From positions 62,001 to 126,000 of the forward strand of contig NZ_FUYL01000004.1 in assembly GCF_900167935.1 (NCBI RefSeq): a stretch of DNA of 64,000 nt, given 5' to 3'. The translations under genes were made by a program, and so were the position numbers. Below, piece by piece: positions 38,195 to 46,368 of this stretch. This DNA is from Maribacter arcticus. GTDB lineage: Bacteria > Bacteroidota > Bacteroidia > Flavobacteriales > Flavobacteriaceae. Position 1 is the stretch's first letter, and each line of letters starts with the position of its first letter. Below the pieces are notes generated by a model. The model worked only from the letters and a program-made list of their open reading frames with translations, did no database searches and was not told the origin of the DNA.

Positions 38195-38865
38195 TGGAAA
38201 AAGTAAATTACATCATTCACCTAAATGCGGTCTTTGAAAGATTCAACAACGACGAGCGAATCAAACAAGGACATATTACCTTATACCTGGCGTTCTTCCA
38301 GAAATGGAATCGTGAATTCTTCAAAAAGACGCTTACCATCAATAGGCAGTTCATTATGGAAAAAGCAAAGTTCAAGTCAAAAACTACATATCATAATTAT
38401 CTGAAAGATTTGAATGATTGGGGCTATCTAAACTATTTTCGTTCTTTTCACCCGGCAAGAGGTTCAAAAGTGAGGATGCCCATATTTGGGACAACTAGTG
38501 GTACAAGCTCTGGGACACAAGCGTATCAAAAAATGGCCAACAGCGTCCCAGAACCAGGCCAAAATCTGGTACCTTCTTATAAACATAAAACAAAAGAAAA
38601 CTTAAATAAACAGGCCAAGCCAAAAAATGAATTGGCTGTTTTAATTTTTTTTAAAGAAAATAATTGGCCTGAAATGGAGGGTAGAAAATTCTATGCCTAT
38701 TACCATGCGAGAAAATGGAAATTACAAAGGGGATTAAACGTTAGAAACTGGAAATTACAAGCTAAAAATTTTGTCGAAAATGGTTATGAAATAAGACAAG
38801 AAGCGACCACGCCAATTTCTGGCTATCTATCAAACATGAGGAAGAATTATAATGAACCGCTTTAA
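38194..38865 (+). CDS. integrative-element protein of unknown function
   Basis: 223 residues, basic. N-terminal half: HITLYLAFFQKWNREFFKKTLTINRQFIMEKAKFKSKTTYHNYLKDLNDWGYLNY, which reads as a winged-helix-like DNA-binding fold. Middle: low-complexity serine/threonine-rich linker (GTTSGTSSGTQ). C-terminal: NNWPEMEGRKFYAYYHARKWKLQRGLNVRNWKLQAKNF, a motif I associate with proteins encoded beside integrases and bfmA in Bacteroidota elements. It could control replication, excision or transfer, but this is inference from position. Coupled to bfmA by a one-base overlap and convergent with the integrase gene, one base apart. Confidence 0.7.
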   Translation: MEKVNYIIHLNAVFERFNNDERIKQGHITLYLAFFQKWNREFFKKTLTINRQFIMEKAKFKSKTTYHNYLKDLNDWGYLNYFRSFHPARGSKVRMPIFGTTSGTSSGTQAYQKMANSVPEPGQNLVPSYKHKTKENLNKQAKPKNELAVLIFFKENNWPEMEGRKFYAYYHARKWKLQRGLNVRNWKLQAKNFVENGYEIRQEATTPISGYLSNMRKNYNEPL

Positions 38866-38866
38866 T

Positions 38867-40081
38867 TTATTCTGCATACTTTGATCTTAAGATTGCCATA
38901 TCTTTTCCAACTTTCATATCCAAAATTTTAGCATAATGTTGGGTTGTTCTTAAGTTAGTGTGGCCAAGCATTTTGCTTACCGATTCAATAGGCACGCCAT
39001 TGGTTAGGGTAACGGTAGTAGCAAAGGTATGTCTGGCCAAATGAAACGTTAGATTCTTGGCAATCCCTGCCAAAGTTGCAATCTCTTTGATGTAAGCATT
39101 CATTTTTTGATTGCTGAGCACAGGTAAAACCAAATCTTTTTCTTTCAGCAGCTCATTATCTTTGTACTTTTCGATGATTGTTTTAGCGATAGGTAAAATC
39201 GGAATATTACTTCTGGTATCAGTTTTAGAGCGTTTGGTTTTTACCCATTCTTCACCATCTGCACCTAAAACAATGTCACTTTTATTTAGTTTTTTCACAT
39301 CAGCATAGGCTAGACCCGTAAAACAGCAAAAGATAAAAATATCGCGTACTTGGTCAAGCCGCTCCATAAGGAGCTCTAGTTCAATAATCTTTTGAATTTC
39401 CCCTTCGGTTAGAAATTCGCGTTCTACAATTTTTAATTTTCCTTTCCAATGAACAAAGGGGTCTTTATCAATCCAGTCATTTGCATGGGCTATGCGAATT
39501 ATCTTTTTAAAATTGGTGATATACTTAATGGTAGAGTTATGTGCGCAGTTGCGAGTTGTCTTCAAATAGTATTCTAGCCCTGTGATGAACTTATGATCTA
39601 CATCTTGTACAGGTATGTCATTTTTCTTGTATTTCTTCTTTATGAAGGCTGTTACGTGTTTTTTGCAAGTACGATAGCGTTCTGCAGTTCCGGCAGCAAA
39701 ATCTTTTCCAATCAGACTTTCAACTTTGTCATTATGCTCTTGAAAGATATCCAAGAGCAATTTTAAAGTTTTCCCTTTCCCTAGATAAGTATCGCGCAAA
39801 TCGATGGCTGTATATTCCTTCTCAACTCTTTGAAATTGATGTTGAATTAAGTAAATCTTATTTTTAATTACGCCAAGCTCTCGATTAACTTCTTGTGATA
39901 CCATGGAATTACCCAATGCAAGTTGGGTTTTGGAGTTCCATTCACTAGAATGAATTTTTCTATGAATACTACACTCAGCCCTTCGACCATCAAGGGTTAT
40001 GCGCAGATAAATGTTAGCCATACCGTATTCATCGGCCTTACTTTTTTTTACATAAAACAGAAGAGATAGAGAATGTGACAC
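38867..40081 (-). CDS. tyrosine recombinase (integrase)
   Basis: 404 residues with a GTG start at 40079-40081; the N-terminus SHSLSLLFYVKKSKADEYGMANIYLRITLDGRRAEC is the arm-binding segment usual in Bacteroidota integrases, which supports this start over the ATG 20 codons later. A SAM-like core-binding domain follows (about 105-205). In the catalytic domain I see the first arginine region (FCCFTGLAYADV), HLARHTFA with the H-x-x-R pair, LGHTNLRTTQHYAKI with the second histidine and the nucleophile tyrosine. All are intact. It lies 240 bp from the tRNA-Ser 3' end and should catalyse integration and excision there. The start codon overlaps a TGACACCGAA repeat, which suggests autoregulation. Confidence 0.93.
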   Translation of the reverse strand: MSHSLSLLFYVKKSKADEYGMANIYLRITLDGRRAECSIHRKIHSSEWNSKTQLALGNSMVSQEVNRELGVIKNKIYLIQHQFQRVEKEYTAIDLRDTYLGKGKTLKLLLDIFQEHNDKVESLIGKDFAAGTAERYRTCKKHVTAFIKKKYKKNDIPVQDVDHKFITGLEYYLKTTRNCAHNSTIKYITNFKKIIRIAHANDWIDKDPFVHWKGKLKIVEREFLTEGEIQKIIELELLMERLDQVRDIFIFCCFTGLAYADVKKLNKSDIVLGADGEEWVKTKRSKTDTRSNIPILPIAKTIIEKYKDNELLKEKDLVLPVLSNQKMNAYIKEIATLAGIAKNLTFHLARHTFATTVTLTNGVPIESVSKMLGHTNLRTTQHYAKILDMKVGKDMAILRSKYAE

Positions 40082-40210
40082 CGAATAAATTTAAAGTTCT
40101 CTTCAATTTACAAAAAAAACATTAAACGCAACCAATCGTAAGTATTTGTTAATCAATTTGTTAACTTCAATTCGGTGTCAGTTGGAGTAAGCTTTTAAGT
40201 GACACCGAAT
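40076..40210. repeat. TGACACCGAA repeats, putative integrase arm sites
   Basis: TGACACCGAAT occurs at 40076-40086 (over the integrase start) and 40200-40210, with the inverted copy ATTCGGTGTCA at 40170-40180. Further copies are at 17890-17899 and, with one change, 18084-18093. Distribution near both putative ends and nowhere else that I noticed fits arm-type binding sites. Confidence 0.6.
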
Positions 40211-40263
40211 TTGCCCCTTTTTAAATGGTTTTAGATGATGTTATTTGATATCATCTAAAATGA

Positions 40264-40296
40264 AAAACCCTCTAAATCATTGATTTAGAGGGTTTT
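40264..40296 (-). terminator. terminator of tRNA-Ser
   Basis: A 16-bp perfect stem, AAAACCCTCTAAATCA and its complement, with T run on the minus strand, 25 bp past the tRNA 3' end. Its counterpart at 17954-17986 lies at the same distance from the distal tRNA tail copy. Confidence 0.85.
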
Positions 40297-40319
40297 AGCT
40301 TCCGTTTATAGGACTTTCC

Positions 40320-40332
40320 GCGGAGAAAGAGG
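40320..40332. repeat. attachment core within tRNA-Ser 3' end
   Basis: GCGGAGAAAGAGG: one flanking base and the last 12 bases of the tRNA (minus strand), identical to 18010-18022 and 10885-10897. Confidence 0.65.
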
Positions 40333-40405
40333 GATTCGAACCCCCGGAGGTGTGACCCTCAACAGTTTTCAAGACTGCCGCATTCGACCACTCTGCCATT
40401 TCTCC
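40321..40405 (-). tRNA. tRNA-Ser (anticodon TGA)
   Basis: 85 nt on the minus strand. The acceptor arm GGAGAAA pairs with TTTCTCC, with G as discriminator. The anticodon loop is CTTGAAA (anticodon TGA), the long variable arm is typical of serine tRNAs, and the T arm contains GGTTCGAATCC. CCA is not encoded. The 3' end serves as the probable integration site of two elements. A TATATTTG box lies upstream at 40441-40448 and a strong terminator downstream. Confidence 0.95.
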
Positions 40406-40440
40406 TGAGTGCCTCATCAGGTATTCCCTGAATGCGGGTG

Positions 40441-40448
40441 CAAATATA
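40441..40448 (-). promoter_or_regulatory. -7 box for tRNA-Ser
   Basis: Minus-strand TATATTTG matches the Bacteroidota -7 consensus TAnnTTTG, 36 bp before the tRNA 5' end. No convincing -33 box. Confidence 0.5.
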
Positions 40449-40564
40449 GAAATGATTTCTTATCTAATAAAGCCTTTTCTTAATTAATTTTCATCCTAAT
40501 TAATATCACCTAATTACTTTTAGTGTGAAAAGGCTGAGATTCAGTTTTTAAGTAACTTGCCAGC

Positions 40565-41572
40565 ATGGTAAATCCATTAGTAAGTATATTGATTCCTTTT
40601 AAGAATGTTGAAGAATATTTAGAGGAATGCTTAGAATCTATCCGCAGTCAAACCTACCAAAACTGGGAAGTTCTTGCTATAAATGACCATTCTGATGATA
40701 ATAGCCTAGCAATTGCCGAACGTTTTTCACAATTAGATAATCGTTTTAAAATATTCACCAATACTGAATCGGGTATTATAACTGCTCTTCGAAAAGCATA
40801 TAAACATAGCAGTGGTGAATTTATAACCCGAATGGATGCTGATGACTGTATGACAAAAGACAGAATCCAAACAATGCTAACATCTTTGAAAGAGAAAGGT
40901 GAGGGTTCACTAGCCATTGGTCAAGTAAAATACTTTGCTGAAAACGGAGTGAACGACGGCTATGATCGCTATGAAAAATGGCTGAACCAATTGACTGCCG
41001 ACGGAACCAACTTTAAAGAGATATATAAGGAATGTGTTATCCCCTCCCCTTGTTGGATGGTTCATAAAACAGATTTAGATCTCTGTGGATCATTTTTGCC
41101 AGACCGATATCCAGAAGATTATGATCTTGCATTTCGGTTTTATGAAAAAGGTCTTACTTGTATTTCTTGCAACAAAACACTTCACTATTGGCGAGATTAT
41201 GACACACGAACCTCGAGAACCAGCGAACACTACGCGCAAAATTACTTTCTAGAAATTAAACTACATTATTTTCTAAAATTAGAATACAACCCCAACAACA
41301 CCCTTGTGGTATGGGGAGCTGGAAAAAAGGGGAAAGCAATCGCCAAATCACTCACAGAAAACAACATAGATTTTAAATGGGTATGCGATAATCCAAAGAA
41401 AATTGGGAAAGATATTTATGGGGTAAAATTGATTCACTATTCTGAATTGCAAACCATTGAAAACCCTCAAAGTATTATTACCGTAGCAAATGAGGAAGAA
41501 CAGATGAGTATAAAATTCTTTTTTTCCGAACTAAAGAAAAAGCCTGCAGAAGATTATCACTTCTTCTGTTAG
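40565..41572 (+). CDS. family 2 glycosyltransferase with C-terminal Rossmann-like domain
   Basis: 335 residues. The GT-A fold is seen in VSILIPFKNVEEYLEECLESI at the start, AINDHSDDNS, and RMDADDCMT with the DxD-like metal site. The acceptor part contains ECVIPSPCWMVHK and DRYPEDYDLAFRFYEKG. The last 90 residues (TLVVWGAGKKGKAIAKSL, then VCDNPKKIGKDIYG) look like a nucleotide-binding Rossmann module with GxGxxG, an extension seen in some flavobacterial enzymes. It should transfer a sugar from a nucleotide donor in the cytoplasm; the acceptor is unknown. It stands alone between the tRNA and the BatA-type gene. Confidence 0.88.
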   Translation: MVNPLVSILIPFKNVEEYLEECLESIRSQTYQNWEVLAINDHSDDNSLAIAERFSQLDNRFKIFTNTESGIITALRKAYKHSSGEFITRMDADDCMTKDRIQTMLTSLKEKGEGSLAIGQVKYFAENGVNDGYDRYEKWLNQLTADGTNFKEIYKECVIPSPCWMVHKTDLDLCGSFLPDRYPEDYDLAFRFYEKGLTCISCNKTLHYWRDYDTRTSRTSEHYAQNYFLEIKLHYFLKLEYNPNNTLVVWGAGKKGKAIAKSLTENNIDFKWVCDNPKKIGKDIYGVKLIHYSELQTIENPQSIITVANEEEQMSIKFFFSELKKKPAEDYHFFC

Positions 41573-41653
41573 TTACCTTTACTTTTAAAAATTTAGGTTT
41601 TGAATTGTATAAATAATAGTTGCCATCGAACAAGCTCGTAAATTCAAAATAAT

Positions 41654-41661
41654 TATCTTTG
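41654..41661 (+). promoter_or_regulatory. -7 box upstream of the BatA-type gene
   Basis: TATCTTTG matches TAnnTTTG and lies 18 bp before the ATG at 41680. The -33 element is unclear. Confidence 0.5.
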
Positions 41662-41679
41662 ACTTAATCAAAAACAGGA

Positions 41680-43593
41680 ATGCAATTTAAATATCCAGAA
41701 ATTCTTTGGGGTCTTTTACTACTACTCATTCCTACATTAATTCATCTTTTTCAATTACGTCGTTTTAAGAAAACACCTTTTACCAATGTAAAATTCTTAA
41801 AACAAGTGGTTACAGAATCACGAAAAAGCAGCACCCTAAAAAAATGGTTGTTACTTCTTGCACGTTTAGGCTTGCTTGCAGCCCTTGTAATTGCCTTTGC
41901 ACAACCCTTCATTGCAAATGAATCTGCCCTACAAGAAAAAGAAACTGTTTTCTATTTAGATAATTCTTTTAGCATGAATGGTGAGATTGAAAACGGTAAT
42001 CTTTTTAAAAACACTATTCAAGAGTTTATAAAAGCTATACCAAAAGATCAGCGTTTTACGCTATTTACGAATAATCAAGTTTTTAAAGATGTAGAAATTA
42101 AGGATATTCAGAACGATTTACTTAACCTTAATGTTACTTCTGAACAACTTGGCGTAGCTGAAATTGTACTGAAAGGCAATACCTACTTTTCTAATGAGGC
42201 TGGTATTCAAAAAAACTTAGTCCTCATATCAGATTTTCAACAGCGAATGGGTGCTATTCAAAAAGTAGATAGCATTAGTAATGTTAACATCACCTATATA
42301 AAACCAGCAAATAACAAAATCATCAATACCTCAATTGACTCTGTTTTTATTGGTGATAGAACTAATGGGACTATAGAATTGGTTGCACAATTATCAACCA
42401 ATTCTTCTGAACAGACAGTTCCTGTTTCTTTATTTAATGAAGAGGTACTTATAGCTAAAACAGCGGCTAAATTTGATGACATTAAAAATGCCGAAGTACG
42501 ATTCACAGTCAATGCCAATGATGTTATTTTAGGAAAAGTAGCGCTAACCGATACAGGGCTAGATTATGATAATCAGTTTTATTTTAATCTGGATAAAAAG
42601 TCTAAGATAAAGGTCTTGGTTATTAGCAATTCATCTGCCGATTTTTTAAATCGAATTTATTCAAATGATGAATTTACTTTAACAAGTAGCTCATTAGAGC
42701 AATTGAATTATAGCACCATTGATAATCAAGATTTGGTAGTCTTAAACGAAATACAAAAAATACCTAATTCACTCATAACTGCTATAAAATCGTTTAGTAC
42801 AAATGGTGGTACCTATGTTTTAATACCTGCAATTGATGGAGATTTAAATTCATACAATGAATTAGCTACACTAAACAATAGCCGGTATGTAAATGCTATA
42901 GTTCAAGAAATGGCTATTTCTACTATTAAAACTGAACACCCAATTTTTGCTAACGTTTTCGATAAAAATGTGACCGATTTTCAATTTCCAAAGGTTAAAG
43001 AACGTTTTAAAATAACTACAAAAAATCCTATTGCTATTGAGTTTCAGAATAAAGAACCTTTTTTAATCGGCTCTAATAATGCCTATTTCTTTGCAGCATC
43101 TATCAATAATGATAATTCTAATTTTAAAAATTCACCATTAATAGTTCCTACATTTTATAATATGGGTATTAATAGTTTAAAATTGCTTCCTTTATACGCA
43201 AGTCTTAGAAATCAGGTTGAAATAGAATTACCTATTACATTGCAACAGGATGACATCATAAAAATAGCCAACGAAAAAAATGAATTCATTCCCCAGCAAC
43301 GCGTATTACCCAAAAAGGTTCAAATCAATTTTATAGAAAACCCTAAAGAAGCTGGTATCTATAGAATTATGCACAACGACAATACAATAAGACATATAAG
43401 TTTTAATGACAATAGAAAAGAAAGCGAATTGCTCTATTCTCAAATACCGGTAGAAAATAACAATTCTTCATTGTCCGATTTCTTTTTAGAAAGTCAAAAA
43501 AACAATGCTATAAATGAGTTTTGGAAATGGTTTGCTATTTTAGCATTAGCATTTGTACTGATAGAAACATTACTTCAAAGATTTTTAAAATAA
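41680..43593 (+). CDS. BatA-domain membrane protein
   Basis: 637 residues. The N-terminal BatA-type double membrane domain covers residues 1-80 (FKYPEILWGLLLLLIPTLIHLFQLRRFKKTPFTNVKFL, then LLLLARLGLLAALVIAFAQP). A von Willebrand A-like region begins ETVFYLDNSFSMNG, with the DxSxS metal-site pattern. The middle is beta-rich and extracytoplasmic, and a final membrane span (FAILALAFVLIETLL) lies near residue 620. BatA proteins of Bacteroides were first linked to aerotolerance; the precise role is unresolved. It heads a run of plus-strand genes with the dihydroorotase-like gene 26 bp downstream, an order I believe common in flavobacteria. Confidence 0.88.
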   Translation: MQFKYPEILWGLLLLLIPTLIHLFQLRRFKKTPFTNVKFLKQVVTESRKSSTLKKWLLLLARLGLLAALVIAFAQPFIANESALQEKETVFYLDNSFSMNGEIENGNLFKNTIQEFIKAIPKDQRFTLFTNNQVFKDVEIKDIQNDLLNLNVTSEQLGVAEIVLKGNTYFSNEAGIQKNLVLISDFQQRMGAIQKVDSISNVNITYIKPANNKIINTSIDSVFIGDRTNGTIELVAQLSTNSSEQTVPVSLFNEEVLIAKTAAKFDDIKNAEVRFTVNANDVILGKVALTDTGLDYDNQFYFNLDKKSKIKVLVISNSSADFLNRIYSNDEFTLTSSSLEQLNYSTIDNQDLVVLNEIQKIPNSLITAIKSFSTNGGTYVLIPAIDGDLNSYNELATLNNSRYVNAIVQEMAISTIKTEHPIFANVFDKNVTDFQFPKVKERFKITTKNPIAIEFQNKEPFLIGSNNAYFFAASINNDNSNFKNSPLIVPTFYNMGINSLKLLPLYASLRNQVEIELPITLQQDDIIKIANEKNEFIPQQRVLPKKVQINFIENPKEAGIYRIMHNDNTIRHISFNDNRKESELLYSQIPVENNNSSLSDFFLESQKNNAINEFWKWFAILALAFVLIETLLQRFLK

Positions 43594-43619
43594 GCGATAA
43601 CTGAACCACCCATAGCCCT

Positions 43620-44879
43620 ATGAACACACTTTTAAAATCAGTAACGATAGTAAATGGGAGCACTAAGAACCTTCACCTTAAGAAGAGAGATATTCTTATT
43701 AAAAACGGAGTAATTGAAGCTATTGAGACTTCTATTGAACCTACGGGTAAAATAAAAGTGATTGATATTGAGAACCTACACGTTTCTATTGGTTGGTTTG
43801 ATAGTGGTGTCAGCTTTGGTGAGCCGGGTTATGAAGAAAGAGAAACCATTGAAAACGGGTTGCTTACTGCGGCTAAAAGTGGTTTTACAGATATTATTTT
43901 AAATACCAGTAGTTACCCAACGCCAGATTCGTCTTCAGACATCGTATATCTTAAAAATGCAGCCAAAGACCAATTAACAAGTTTATATCCATTAGGTAAC
44001 CTTACTGTTAAAGGTGATGGGGAAGCACTTGCCGAGCTTTATGATATGAAAAATGCAGGTGCATTAGGCTTTTACGATTACAAACATCCGATAAGCAATG
44101 CCAACCTTTTTAAAATTGCATTACAATATGCTCAGAATTTTGAAGGTTTAGTTTTTTCATTTCCGATGGATAAAAGTATCTCAGGAAAAGGAATTGTAAA
44201 TGAAGGAGTTATTAGTACTAAACTAGGCTTAAAAGGTATTCCTGCACTGGCAGAAGAATTACAGATAGCGAGAGATTTATTTATATTAGAATATACAGGT
44301 GGTAAATTATTTATACCAACAATCTCAACGGCAAATTCGGTTAAGCTGATAGCAGAAGCGAAGAAGAAAGGTCTTGAAGTTTACTGTAGTGTTACGGCTC
44401 ATAATTTGTCAATTACAGATGATGAGCTTCAAGAATTTGACACACAATTTAAAGTAATGCCGCCTTTAAGAACATCCTTAGATATAAAAGCCCTAAAAAA
44501 AGGGCTTGAAAATGGCACTATTGATTTAGTAACCTCTGACCATACACCTTTAAACATTGAATTAAAGCATGTCGAATTTGATAATGCCGATTATGGTTCG
44601 ATTGGACTTGAAAGTGCTTTTGGACTGGTAAATGAATTATTCGGCACTGAAGAAACAATTGCTTTATTAACTAAAGGAAGGTCTATTTTCGGAATTGAAA
44701 CTCCTAAACTTGAGGTTGGCGAAATAGCAAATTTGACACTTTTTACTCCCGATGAAGCTTACGAATTTTCTGAGAAACATATTTATAGCAGTAGTAAAAA
44801 CTCAATTGCATTAGGTAGGAATATGAAAGGCAAGGTAATAGGCACAATTGCAAACAATCAATTAGTAGTTAATCAATAG
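43620..44879 (+). CDS. dihydroorotase-like protein lacking metal-binding histidines
   Basis: 419 residues of the cyclic amidohydrolase superfamily, class I dihydroorotase type. In active enzymes the first beta strand carries the metal pair in D-x-H-x-H-x-R-E-P-G; here residues 58-70 read GWFDSGVSFGEPG, so both histidines and the arginine are replaced while the surrounding EPG is kept. Near the end the SDHTP motif keeps Asp and His but the following histidine is Leu. It is therefore probably not a metal-dependent dihydroorotase. Non-catalytic PyrC-like proteins are known as structural partners of aspartate carbamoyltransferase in some bacteria; that is a possible role here. It lies between the BatA-type gene and a small membrane protein gene two bases downstream. 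Confidence 0.85.
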   Translation: MNTLLKSVTIVNGSTKNLHLKKRDILIKNGVIEAIETSIEPTGKIKVIDIENLHVSIGWFDSGVSFGEPGYEERETIENGLLTAAKSGFTDIILNTSSYPTPDSSSDIVYLKNAAKDQLTSLYPLGNLTVKGDGEALAELYDMKNAGALGFYDYKHPISNANLFKIALQYAQNFEGLVFSFPMDKSISGKGIVNEGVISTKLGLKGIPALAEELQIARDLFILEYTGGKLFIPTISTANSVKLIAEAKKKGLEVYCSVTAHNLSITDDELQEFDTQFKVMPPLRTSLDIKALKKGLENGTIDLVTSDHTPLNIELKHVEFDNADYGSIGLESAFGLVNELFGTEETIALLTKGRSIFGIETPKLEVGEIANLTLFTPDEAYEFSEKHIYSSSKNSIALGRNMKGKVIGTIANNQLVVNQ

Positions 44880-44881
44880 AG

Positions 44882-45211
44882 ATGGAAAATAAGAATAACA
44901 TACCAGGTAAAACTACCGCAGTAATCGCTTACTTAACCATCATTGGCGCCATTATAGCAATGTCTATGAATATGGAACCTAAACATAGTTTTGCAAGATT
45001 TCATACACGCCAAGCATTTGGGCTTCATTTAATGTTTCATGGTTTTGCCCTTTTTTCAAGCGTCTGGTTCAACCAATATGCACTTTATGGTCTTTACTTA
45101 TGCTATATAGTTCTTTGGGTTTATGGCTTTTTAGGAGCCCTAAGCGACAAAAAACAAGAGGTTCCTATAGTAGGTCCTTACTTTCAAAAATGGTTCACTT
45201 TTATTCAATAA
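44882..45211 (+). CDS. small membrane protein, DUF4870/Tic20-like
   Basis: 109 residues with about three membrane segments (TAVIAYLTIIGAIIAMSMN; GLHLMFHGFALFSSVWF; ALYGLYLCYIVLWVYGFLGAL). The pattern FARFHTRQAFGLHL between the first two and PIVGPYFQKW at the end is that of the DUF4870/Tic20-like family, whose bacterial role is unknown. It begins two bases after the previous stop and ends four bases before the next gene, so it is inside a tight operon. Confidence 0.8.
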   Translation: MENKNNIPGKTTAVIAYLTIIGAIIAMSMNMEPKHSFARFHTRQAFGLHLMFHGFALFSSVWFNQYALYGLYLCYIVLWVYGFLGALSDKKQEVPIVGPYFQKWFTFIQ

Positions 45212-45215
45212 TTAA

Positions 45216-45875
45216 ATGACAACAGCTCCCCTATCTTTAGAACACATTATTAAACCATCTAGCCTAACCGATAAAAAACCACCAGTGCTTTTTATGCTTC
45301 ATGGTTATGGTAGTAACGAAGAAGATTTATTTTCTTTTGCTCCAGAATTACCAGAAGAATTATGCATTATTGCAATGCGTGCACCCTATATTTTACAACC
45401 GTACGGATATGCTTGGTATGCCATAAATTTTGATGCCGAAAAAGGAAAATGGAGCGATGATGACCAAGCCATAGAATCTCGTGAGAAAATAATAAATTTT
45501 ATTGATGAGGCCTGTTCTACCTATGGTTTAGATGACCAAAATGTAAATTTATTAGGTTTTAGTCAAGGTACCATTCTCAGCTATGCCGTAGCGCTATCGT
45601 ACCCAGAAAAAATTAAAAATATTATTGCTTTAAGCGGATATATCAATGAAAAAATATTGAGAAATTCGTATGCAGAAAGTAATTTTGAGAATCTAAACTT
45701 CTATTGCTCTCATGGTGACATGGACCAAGTTATACCAGTCGAATGGGCAAGAAAAGCACCTAACTTTTTGAAAACGTTAGGTATCGAACATGTTTATGAA
45801 GAGTTTCCTGCAGGGCACGGCGTTTTACCTCAAAACTTCCATTCATTTAAAAAATGGATTTCCAATAAAATTTAG
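45216..45875 (+). CDS. alpha/beta hydrolase, phospholipase/carboxylesterase family
   Basis: 219 residues. Shows the fold's markers: FMLHGYGSNEEDL (oxyanion region), LLGFSQGTILSYAVALSYPE with the nucleophile serine in GFSQG, the acid region HGDMDQVIPVEWA, and the catalytic histidine in PAGHGVLP. It should cleave an ester or thioester in the cytoplasm; there is no signal peptide. It is the last gene of the plus-strand operon and its 3' end overlaps the convergent gene at 45872 by four bases. Confidence 0.9.
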   Translation: MTTAPLSLEHIIKPSSLTDKKPPVLFMLHGYGSNEEDLFSFAPELPEELCIIAMRAPYILQPYGYAWYAINFDAEKGKWSDDDQAIESREKIINFIDEACSTYGLDDQNVNLLGFSQGTILSYAVALSYPEKIKNIIALSGYINEKILRNSYAESNFENLNFYCSHGDMDQVIPVEWARKAPNFLKTLGIEHVYEEFPAGHGVLPQNFHSFKKWISNKI

Positions 45876-46366
45876 TTGCTACGGGTATATAACAAATGAT
45901 CAACTAGGGTGAAATCTACTCCTAAGTCATCTTTTAACTCGTATTTAATTAAAAGTTCTCCCCAATATTTTCCATCAGAAAAATCGGTTAGGATCCATTT
46001 ATGGTTCAATACCTTAATCTTATTTATCTTAAAATCGTTCTGCATACCTTCATAAGGCACTAAAGGATTATCTCCTTTTTGTTCATTGGTTTCCAATAGT
46101 TTATCAGCAATATATCCTGATGGATTCTCCAATTTAAGATGGTCAAAATAAGCAAGGGCATCGTCATTATTTTCTAATGAAAAGTACTGCATATCTAACA
46201 CCTTTAAATTCGATTTCTGAACAGAATCTTTAAGATTAACTATTTCACTTTCCAACTTTGAGATTCTGTTTCCGCTTGCTTCAGCCATGTTACCGCTACT
46301 TACGAACAGATATAGACAGATTAAAGAAACAAATAAAAACAGATAAAGAAATATTTTGCTTTTCAT
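45872..46366 (-). CDS. membrane-anchored protein of unknown function
   Basis: 164 residues. An N-terminal membrane anchor (FLYLFLFVSLICLYLFV) is followed by a short coiled coil (RISKLESEIVNLKDSVQKSN) and a soluble domain with YFDHLKLENPSGYIADKLLET and KYWGELLIKYEL. No catalytic motif is seen. I have seen comparable proteins conserved in flavobacteria without function. It is two bases downstream of the metallo-hydrolase gene, so the two are co-transcribed. The last four bases overlap the opposite gene. Confidence 0.75.
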   Translation of the reverse strand: MKSKIFLYLFLFVSLICLYLFVSSGNMAEASGNRISKLESEIVNLKDSVQKSNLKVLDMQYFSLENNDDALAYFDHLKLENPSGYIADKLLETNEQKGDNPLVPYEGMQNDFKINKIKVLNHKWILTDFSDGKYWGELLIKYELKDDLGVDFTLVDHLLYTRSN

Positions 46367-46368
46367 AG

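Larger units (their letters stand above)
18010..40332. mobile_element. putative integrative (mobilizable) element at tRNA-Ser(TGA)
   Basis: About 22.3 kb between the tRNA-Ser 3' end and its 13-bp copy at 18010. A tyrosine recombinase lies next to the tRNA, with a BfmA-type mobilization gene nearby and repeats resembling arm sites at both ends (40076-40210 and 18084-18093). Cargo: lipoprotein, two large secreted proteins, ParDE-like pair, and a broken Tn3-family transposon. No relaxase, coupling protein or conjugation genes are visible, so transfer would need helper functions. Boundaries are inferred. Confidence 0.6.
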
